64,000 bases of DNA from SZAS-103 sp036496805 (GTDB lineage: Bacteria; Pseudomonadota; Gammaproteobacteria; Xanthomonadales; Xanthomonadaceae), in the NCBI GenBank assembly GCA_036496805.1, contig DASXKN010000005.1:176764-240763 (forward strand). The letters run 5' to 3'. The stretch's first letter is position 1. Each line of letters begins with the position of its first letter. This document shows positions 59,275 through 64,000 of this stretch, one piece after another. A program made the position numbers and the translations under genes. The notes under the pieces were generated by a model, which was not told where the DNA came from, did not search any database, and was given only the letters and a program-made list of their open reading frames with translations.

Positions 59275-60216
59275 ATGACCCACTACTTCCACGACATCGA
59301 TCCGATCGCGCTGCAGCTTCCGGCCTTCAATCTTTTCGGAGCGCATTTCCAGCCGGCCATCCACTGGTACGGCGTGATGTACCTGCTGGCGTTCGTGGCG
59401 GCGTGGTGGCTGGGCTCGCGGCGCGCGCGCGCGGGGAGGCTGCCCGGCGTGGACGCGCAGGCCTACGGCGACCTGATGTTCTACGCGATGCTCGGCGTCG
59501 TCCTCGGCGGCCGCCTCTGGTACATGCTCACCTATGTCTCGCCAAGCTGGATCGTCCACGACCCTGCGGCGCTGCTGCGCGTGTGGGATGGCGGCATGAG
59601 TTTCCACGGGGGCCTGATCGGCGTGCTCGTCGCCTGCCTGTGGTGGTCGCGCCGCCATCGCCTGCACATCTTCGACACGGTCGACTTCATCGCGCCGCTG
59701 GCGCCGCCGGGGCTGTTCTTCGGCCGGTTCGGCAACTTCATCAACGGCGAGCTGTGGGGCAAGCAGAGCGACGTGCCGTGGGCGGTGATCTTCCCGAAAG
59801 GCATTACCTCGGGTCCGTACCAGAATGCCAGCGTGGAGCAGTTGCGCGCGCTCGCGCACCAGGGCGCGCTCGAAGCCTGGGCGCGGCATCCCTCGCAGCT
59901 CTACGAGGCCTCGCTCGAAGGCCTGGTGATGTTCGTCGTGCTGTTCGTCTACTCGAGCAAGCCGCGCCCACGCTACGCGGTATCCGGATGGTTCGCGCTG
60001 TTGTACGGCTGCTTCCGCTTCGCGGTCGAGTTCGTGCGCGTGCCGGACGAACAGCTCGGCTACCTCGCATTCGGCTGGCTGACGATGGGGCAGGTGCAGT
60101 CGCTGCCGCTGGTCGTGCTCGGGCTGGTGCTGCTGTGGATGTCGCGCAAGGCGCCGGTGCTGGAGCCGATCATCGCCGCACCCCCCGATGCGAAGGCGGA
60201 GGCAGGCGCGCGATGA
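59275..60216 (+). CDS. lgt: Phosphatidylglycerol--prolipoprotein diacylglyceryl transferase
   Basis: A 313-residue inner-membrane enzyme that attaches diacylglycerol to the lipobox cysteine, the first step of lipoprotein maturation. The Lgt signature GRFGNFINGELWGKQSDVPW is intact. Other conserved regions are HWYGVMYLLAFVAAWWLGSR, WDGGMSFHGGLIGVLVACLW, RHPSQLYEASLEG and FRFAVEFVRVPDEQLG. The start at 59275 begins MTHYFHDIDPIALQL. The stop overlaps the thyA ATG (ATGA), so lgt-thyA-folA form one coupled unit. Confidence 0.96.
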   Translation: MTHYFHDIDPIALQLPAFNLFGAHFQPAIHWYGVMYLLAFVAAWWLGSRRARAGRLPGVDAQAYGDLMFYAMLGVVLGGRLWYMLTYVSPSWIVHDPAALLRVWDGGMSFHGGLIGVLVACLWWSRRHRLHIFDTVDFIAPLAPPGLFFGRFGNFINGELWGKQSDVPWAVIFPKGITSGPYQNASVEQLRALAHQGALEAWARHPSQLYEASLEGLVMFVVLFVYSSKPRPRYAVSGWFALLYGCFRFAVEFVRVPDEQLGYLAFGWLTMGQVQSLPLVVLGLVLLWMSRKAPVLEPIIAAPPDAKAEAGAR

Positions 60217-61007
60217 AACAGTACCTGGACCTGCTCCGCCACGTCCTCGAACACGGCGCGCACAAGGCCGATCGCACCGGTACCGGCACGCGCAGCGTAT
60301 TCGGCTGGCAGATGCGCTTCGACCTCGCCGAAGGTTTCCCGCTGGTCACGACCAAGAAACTGCACCTGCGCTCGATCGTGCACGAGCTGCTGTGGTTCCT
60401 GCGCGGCGAAACCAATGTCGCTTACCTGAAGGACAACAAGGTCTCGATCTGGGACGAGTGGGCGAACGCCGATGGCGAGCTCGGTCCGGTCTACGGCAAG
60501 CAGTGGCGGCGCTGGGCCGGCGCCGACGGCATCGAGATCGACCAGGTCCGCTGGGTGGTCGATGAAATCAGGCGCAACCCCGATTCGCGCCGCCTGATCG
60601 TGTCGGCCTGGAATGTCGCCGACCTGCCACGCATGGCGCTGATGCCCTGCCACACGATGTTCCAGTTCTACGTCGCCAACGGCAGGCTCAGCTGCCAGCT
60701 TTACCAGCGCAGCGGCGACATCTTCCTCGGCGTACCCTTCAACATCGCCAGCTACGCGCTGCTCACCCACATGGTCGCGCAGGTCTGCGATCTTGGCGTC
60801 GGCGATTTCGTGCACACGCTTGGCGACGCGCACCTGTACGACAACCACCTCGAGCAGGCGCGCGAGCAGCTCGCGCGCACGCCGCGGGCGTTGCCACGGT
60901 TGCGCCTGAACCCGGACGTGCGCGACCTGTTCGCGTTCCGCTACGAGGACATCGCGATCGAGAACTATGATCCGTTGCCGGCGATCAAGGCCCCGGTGGC
61001 GGTGTGA
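60213..61007 (+). CDS. thyA: Thymidylate synthase
   Basis: 264 residues, the standard length. It methylates dUMP to dTMP using methylene-tetrahydrofolate. Signatures: KADRTGTGTRSVFGWQMRFD, ELLWFLRGETNVAYLKDNKV, the active-site Cys in MALMPCHTMFQFYV, and LYQRSGDIFLGVPFNIASYA, closing with IAIENYDPLPAIKAPVAV. It shares overlaps with lgt (start) and folA (stop, GTGA), tying dTMP synthesis to recycling of dihydrofolate. Confidence 0.97.
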   Translation: MKQYLDLLRHVLEHGAHKADRTGTGTRSVFGWQMRFDLAEGFPLVTTKKLHLRSIVHELLWFLRGETNVAYLKDNKVSIWDEWANADGELGPVYGKQWRRWAGADGIEIDQVRWVVDEIRRNPDSRRLIVSAWNVADLPRMALMPCHTMFQFYVANGRLSCQLYQRSGDIFLGVPFNIASYALLTHMVAQVCDLGVGDFVHTLGDAHLYDNHLEQAREQLARTPRALPRLRLNPDVRDLFAFRYEDIAIENYDPLPAIKAPVAV

Positions 61008-61492
61008 GCGTGCGGATCTCCCTGATCGCGGCACTGGATCGCCACCGCGCCATCGGCCGCGGCAATGCGCTGCCCTGGCATCTTCCCGACGACCTGCAAC
61101 GCTTCAAGGCGCTCACCCTCGACAAGCCCGTGCTGATGGGCCGCAAGACCGCCGAATCGCTCGGTCGCGCCCTGCCGAAACGGCGCAACCTAGTGCTCAC
61201 GCGTTCGGGCCGCGTGCCGTTCGATGGCATGGAAGCGGTCGCTTCGCTGGAAGAAGCATCGCGGTGCGCGGGCGATGGCGAACTGATGGTGATCGGCGGC
61301 GGCGACGTCTTCGCGCTGACGCTGCCGCTGGCGACGCGGATGCACCTGACCCATGTCGACACCGTCGTCGCCGGAGCCGACGCGTTCTTTCCGGAATACG
61401 CCGCGGCGCAGTGGCGCGTAACCGCGCGCGAGGCGCATGCAGCCGATGCGAAGCACGCTTGCGCTTTCGAGTTCGTGGACTACATCAGGTAG
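61004..61492 (+). CDS. folA: Dihydrofolate reductase
   Basis: 162 residues, GTG start overlapping the thyA stop. It reduces the dihydrofolate made by ThyA. Signatures: LIAALDRHRAIGRGNALPWH with the catalytic Asp in LPDDLQRFKALT, VLMGRKTAESLGRALPKRRN and LMVIGGGDVFALTLPLATRM, ending CAFEFVDYIR. It is of normal chromosomal FolA type, not a trimethoprim-resistance cassette, and is the last gene of the lgt-thyA-folA operon. Confidence 0.96.
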   Translation: MSVRISLIAALDRHRAIGRGNALPWHLPDDLQRFKALTLDKPVLMGRKTAESLGRALPKRRNLVLTRSGRVPFDGMEAVASLEEASRCAGDGELMVIGGGDVFALTLPLATRMHLTHVDTVVAGADAFFPEYAAAQWRVTAREAHAADAKHACAFEFVDYIR

Positions 61493-61525
61493 GCAAAATT
61501 CGGAACGGACCAGAGTTTCTTGCTC

Positions 61526-61630
61526 GTCATTGACCAGCTTCGCTGTTGAGAAACGTTTCCGCGAAGGCGGGAATCCACGGCAATCGGCAGCGACTTGGCT
61601 TGAGTAGATTCCCGCCTTCGCGGGAATGAC
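61526..61630. repeat. REP-like inverted repeat, family A, interrupted copy
   Basis: The right arm (ATTCCCGCCTTCGCGGGAAT within 61604-61630) is intact. The left arm is split: CGTCATT at about 61525-61531 is separated by some 25 unrelated bases from TTCCGCGAAGGCGGGAATCC. It sits between convergent folA and the EamA transporter gene and may end both transcripts. Confidence 0.75.
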
Positions 61631-61673
61631 GATCACTGGCAAACCAGCCCCTGATCCCACAGGTGCCCGTCGA

Positions 61674-62600
61674 TCACGCCTTCGCCCGCTGGCTGATCGC
61701 CACGCTCCCCAGGATGATCGCGCCGGCGACCGCCATCGTCCACGTCGGCTGCTCGCCGAGCGCGAGCCAGGCCCACAGCACCGCGAACAGCGGCACGAGA
61801 TAGGTCACGGTCACCGCGCGCGCCGGGCCGATGATCGCGATCAGCCGGTAGTAGAAGACGAACGCCAGCCCCGTGCACAACACGCCGAGGGCCGAGACCG
61901 CGAGCCACGAACGGGCCGGGATCGCGTGCGATGGCCATTGCGCGATCGCGAAAGGCAGGGTGAGCAGCGCCGCGCAGCCGAGCGTCGCGGCAGAGGTCGC
62001 GGCCGGCGGCAGGCCGACGAGGTGGCGGCGCACGAGGTTGACGCCGATGCCGTAGAAGAAAGCCGCGATGGCGCCCGACGTGGCCGCCAGGCCCACGCTC
62101 GCGCCGGCGGTCCTGCCGCTGGCGAGCACGACCACGCCGACGAATCCGGCCACCAGCGCCAGCGCGCGCCGCGTGCCGATCTTCTCGCCGAAGAACAGGA
62201 AGCCGACCAGCGCGGTGAACAGCACCGCCATCGAATTCGTGATCGCGCCGATGCCCGCCGGCGCGCGCTCGGCGCCCCAGGCGAACAGCACGAACGGGAT
62301 CGCCGAGTTGATCGCGCCGATCAACGCCAGCTTCGGCCACAGCTTCAACGGAAACGCCGCGCGATCGCGCCACAGGAACGGCGCGAGGATCAGCGCACCC
62401 AACGCGAGCCGTACCTCGACCAGCGGCGCCGGCCCGAAATCCTTCGCCGCCACCCGCATGAACAGGAACGATCCGCCCCAGATCGCGCCGAGCACGCCCA
62501 GTTCGAGCGGCGTGCGCCATGCGCGCTCGCGTGCCGGGGCAGCGGCAAGGGTGAGGGAATCGACGGAGCTCATGGGTGTCGCCGGGAGGAGTGGAGGCAC
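61674..62600 (-). CDS. EamA/DMT-family transporter
   Basis: About 308 residues with ten membrane helices in two EamA repeats: LGVLGAIWGGSFLFMRVAAK, the motif AERAPAGIGAITNSMAVLFT, LVGFLFFGEKIGTRRALALV, and in the second half LGVLCTGLAFVFYYRLIAII, ARAVTVTYLVPLFAVLWAWL, ALGEQPTWTMAVAGAIILGS. Such permeases export amino acids or other metabolites, but the substrate is unknown. The GTG at 62600 has GGAG eight bases upstream; the ATG at 62573 (MSSVDSLTL) has no ribosome site but is a normal family start. Confidence 0.9.
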   Translation of the reverse strand: MPPLLPATPMSSVDSLTLAAAPARERAWRTPLELGVLGAIWGGSFLFMRVAAKDFGPAPLVEVRLALGALILAPFLWRDRAAFPLKLWPKLALIGAINSAIPFVLFAWGAERAPAGIGAITNSMAVLFTALVGFLFFGEKIGTRRALALVAGFVGVVVLASGRTAGASVGLAATSGAIAAFFYGIGVNLVRRHLVGLPPAATSAATLGCAALLTLPFAIAQWPSHAIPARSWLAVSALGVLCTGLAFVFYYRLIAIIGPARAVTVTYLVPLFAVLWAWLALGEQPTWTMAVAGAIILGSVAISQRAKA

Positions 62601-62881
62601 ATTGAATACTCCTCCTCGCGAGGGGGCGCGACCAGTGCAGGGATTCGCAGGCAGGGTTCAATCCTGTTCAAGCCTGCCTGCGACGTGGCGCTTGTGTTTT
62701 GCTGTGGCCCGAGGATCACGAAGAAAGCCGGCTCCCGTGCCAGGCGGCGCGCAGGCCGCAGTGCATGACAGCAACGCAAGCCTCCCGTCCGCCAAGGCGC
62801 ATGGTCAGGCCCGAAAGCGTTGGCATTCCGACAGGATTGCCAAGCCGACAGTCGGGCATCGCTTTCCTGTCTTCATGGTTT
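62601..62881. other. Region without a recognisable gene
   Basis: About 280 bases between the EamA gene and the integron array. No convincing frame, tRNA or attC core was found. A 9-base-pair inverted repeat (GCAGGCAGG with CCTGCCTGC, 62648-62682) is present. It may be chromosomal flank or a decayed cassette. Confidence 0.5.
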
Positions 62882-62907
62882 CGTGCGTTTTGAACGCATA
62901 GCTAGGC
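62882..62907 (-). other. Degenerate attC end (distal integron boundary)
   Basis: On the minus strand it reads GCCTAGCTATGCGTTCAAAA, directly after the stop of the last cassette gene. Compared with the intact site at 63339-63432 (GCCTAACTATGCGCTCGAGC), the core has one change and the other half cannot be found to the left. It is probably the truncated attC of the terminal cassette. Confidence 0.6.
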
Positions 62908-62914
62908 CGGCGCT

Positions 62915-63334
62915 TCACTGCATCCCTTGTCGCGCATCGTAGGGGGCAAATTTGGGTCGTCGTGTGCTTGTACGGTGAAGCGTTCCGCTGGCGAAGACGT
63001 TCCAGCCGAACCCGCATTCACTTTTCTCTTGCGGCTCGCCGATTTCGACCGATGAGCCCGCGAATGTGAAATCAATCTCGCACGGTCCGTACTCGTTGCC
63101 CGCGTATGTACCATTTGCGCCCTTCAGATTGAATCGGCCCTCGACCCAGCCAAAGTCACCCTCAGCCCGGGATATGTAGAGCTGAAAGTGAACCATGTTG
63201 CCGTGCTGTTCTGTCTTGAGAAGCATGCCTGAATCAGAAGAGCCATCCCTCCAGGATCCCGTGACCGAGCCTGCTTGAGCAGCCCCGGCGATAAGCGCAA
63301 GGATCAAAGGAAGGAAGCGGGAGAACGTCCTCAT
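62915..63334 (-). CDS. Integron cassette gene: exported protein of unknown function
   Basis: 139 residues, start at 63334 only four bases inside the cassette boundary core (GTTAGGC). A signal peptide (MRTFSRFLPLILALIAGAAQ) precedes a beta-rich domain: VTGSWRDGSSDSGMLLKTEQ, GNMVHFQLYISRAEGDFGWV, EGRFNLKGANGTYAGNEYGP, CEIDFTFAGSSVEIGEPQEK. Two Cys residues (GPCEID, SECGFG) may pair. The layout resembles lipocalin-like or lysozyme-inhibitor-like small periplasmic proteins, but I do not recognise a family. GC content is lower than in the core genome. Expression would come from the integron promoter or an upstream cassette. Confidence 0.75.
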   Translation of the reverse strand: MRTFSRFLPLILALIAGAAQAGSVTGSWRDGSSDSGMLLKTEQHGNMVHFQLYISRAEGDFGWVEGRFNLKGANGTYAGNEYGPCEIDFTFAGSSVEIGEPQEKSECGFGWNVFASGTLHRTSTRRPKFAPYDARQGMQ

Positions 63335-63338
63335 AGAG

Positions 63339-63432
63339 GCCTAACGCCCAAGCTAGGCGGCCTGCGCGGCCGCGATGTTTGATCGAGCGAGCAGCTTACT
63401 CCGCGCAGGTCCGCTCGAGCGCATAGTTAGGC
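63339..63432 (-). other. attC recombination site (complete)
   Basis: 94 bases with ideal outer core sites: GCCTAAC at 63339-63345 and GTTAGGC at 63426-63432 are perfect reverse complements. Inside, GGCCTGCGCGGCC-type and TCCGCGCAGG-type stretches can pair, giving the imperfect hairpin typical of attC, and GCTCGAGC lies next to the right core. It follows the cassette gene at 63448-63798 in the minus direction and marks its 3' boundary. Confidence 0.85.
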
Positions 63433-63447
63433 TGCCCCGACGAATTG

Positions 63448-63798
63448 CTAAGGGCCGTCATGGGTTATTGTTATTGTGCCGATGATCCAGATCATCGCGG
63501 CATTGAGGGCTTGAAATACTTGAAGGCCGTGTATTGCCGGCTCTCCCCGATAAAGCGCAACGGCCAGGCCAATGCAGGCAACATACAAACCAAGCATTGC
63601 CCAAAATAACCATAAAAATGCGCTCGGATCGGAGCCGGACCACGGCGAGACTGCAACTGCATAGGCAAAAGCGCAAAGAAGCGCAATGCTAGGCGAAGCG
63701 GCGCCGAGTCTGCGGGCAGGTGATCCATGGCAGCAAACGTAGTACAAGACCCCAATGAAAGCGGGAAAGACTAACATCAGCCAAAACTGAGCATCCAT
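63448..63798 (-). CDS. Integron cassette gene: small membrane protein
   Basis: 116 residues with four membrane helices: FWLMLVFPAFIGVLYYVCC, SIALLCAFAYAVAVSPW, AFLWLFWAMLGLYVACIGLA, and ALNAAMIWIIGTITI. The start at 63798 lies five bases past the attC core GTTAGGC (minus strand), the usual cassette layout. An open frame continues upstream into the attC and insertion sequence, but that part is not coding. The stop is followed within 16 bases by the next attC core. The family is unknown. Confidence 0.72.
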   Translation of the reverse strand: MDAQFWLMLVFPAFIGVLYYVCCHGSPARRLGAASPSIALLCAFAYAVAVSPWSGSDPSAFLWLFWAMLGLYVACIGLAVALYRGEPAIHGLQVFQALNAAMIWIIGTITITHDGP

Positions 63799-63803
63799 GT
63801 GAA

Positions 63804-63890
63804 GCCTAACGCCCAAGCCAAGCGGCCTGCGCGGCCGGGATGCATGATCGAGCGAGCAACTTACTCCGCGCAGGTCCGCTTGAGTGATTG
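63804..63890 (-). other. attC site truncated by an insertion sequence
   Basis: Begins with the core GCCTAAC at 63804-63810 and runs through the same body as the complete attC (GCCCAAGCC, GCGGCCTGCGCGGCC, ACTTACTCCGCGCAGGTCCG, GCTTGAG). After CTTGAGTGATT the expected GTTAGGC core is missing, and sequence TGGACTCCTCCCGTG starts instead. The other half of the site should lie beyond the insertion. Confidence 0.78.
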
Positions 63891-64000
63891 AATGGACTCC
63901 TCCCGTGTCGCCACACGGCTTCGATGAGCCACACTGAATTTTCGCAAGTTCAGTCAACGGGATCACGAGAGGAGTCCGCCATGAATGCTACGACTGTTGC
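63891..64000 (+). mobile_element. Left end of an IS110/IS1111-group insertion sequence
   Basis: Starts at or near 63891, within the attC. An inverted repeat GGACTCCTCCCGTG (63894-63907) pairs with CACGAGAGGAGTCC (63964-63977), as in the subterminal inverted repeats of IS1111-type elements, a subgroup of which is known to target attC sites. A start codon follows at 63981. The element continues past the window edge. Confidence 0.65.
63981..64000 (+). CDS. Transposase start, IS110 family (first 6 codons only)
   Basis: Only 20 bases are visible, coding MNATTV followed by GC. IS110-family transposases frequently begin MNxTTVAVDLAK, so the assignment rests on this start, the upstream inverted repeat and the attC target. 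It has AGGAG 10 bases upstream. Confidence 0.5.

Noticed and set aside
62648..62682. tRNA-like T-arm (GGTTCAATCC) in a hairpin
   Set aside because: The stem around the loop does not pair as a 5-base T stem and no acceptor or anticodon arms are found.

Overview
The window is high-GC bacterial chromosome with gammaproteobacterial gene content, most consistent with the order Xanthomonadales (Lysobacterales). Three things point there: the block gshB-tonB-pilG-pilH-pilI-pilJ-chpA followed by rsmE/bioA and nudE-cysQ-mazG; the run lgt-thyA-folA; and a chromosomal integron cassette array. Species cannot be fixed from the sequence alone. Almost all of it is ordinary, densely packed core genome. Codon use is strongly GC-biased, except around 21.9 kb, 49.2-50.5 kb and in the last 1.1 kb.

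Layout. 0-6.1 kb: a partial cyclophilin lipoprotein, gltX, then a zinc locus with two convergent Zur-like genes, a TonB-dependent receptor and a MerC-like membrane protein; the last two are divergently transcribed from a region holding one strong and one weak Zur-box match. 6.1-9.8 kb: a THX-like basic protein, histidine catabolism (hutI, hutF; hutU lies apart at 19.5 kb) and a small exported protein. 10-11.5 kb: modA-modB without modC. 11.6-14.9 kb: a complete siaA-siaB-siaC-siaD phospho-switch/c-di-GMP operon with unusual sensor and effector architecture. 15-26.7 kb: DNA alkylation repair (ogt overlapping an ada-alkA fusion), metabolic and membrane genes, an ArsR/AHSA1 pair, and gshB-tonB.

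26.8-40.1 kb is the Pil-Chp chemosensory cluster that controls type IV pilus twitching: pilG, pilH, pilI, pilJ, a 2403-residue chpA, a CheB-like gene and a CheW-like gene. It differs from the Pseudomonas layout. PilI carries a long acidic N-terminal extension, ChpA carries about 500 residues of a decapeptide repeat between phosphotransfer domains, the CheB-like protein appears to have lost its catalytic residues, and no pilK methyltransferase is present. 40.1-49.2 kb: rsmE, bioA, nudE-cysQ-mazG, a two-component system and an exported isoaspartyl peptidase. 49.2-50.6 kb holds atypical small genes. 50.6-61.5 kb: an ankyrin protein, gcvPB, dgkA, a TerC-family gene, a lemA-TPM-TPM-TPM operon, and lgt-thyA-folA.

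The right end (62.9-64.0 kb) is the distal end of a chromosomal integron. Two leftward gene cassettes are separated by a near-ideal attC site. A second attC is interrupted by what looks like an IS110/IS1111-group element whose transposase starts 20 bases before the window ends. Two families of intergenic REP-like inverted repeats recur through the window. No rRNA, tRNA, CRISPR array or prophage was seen.
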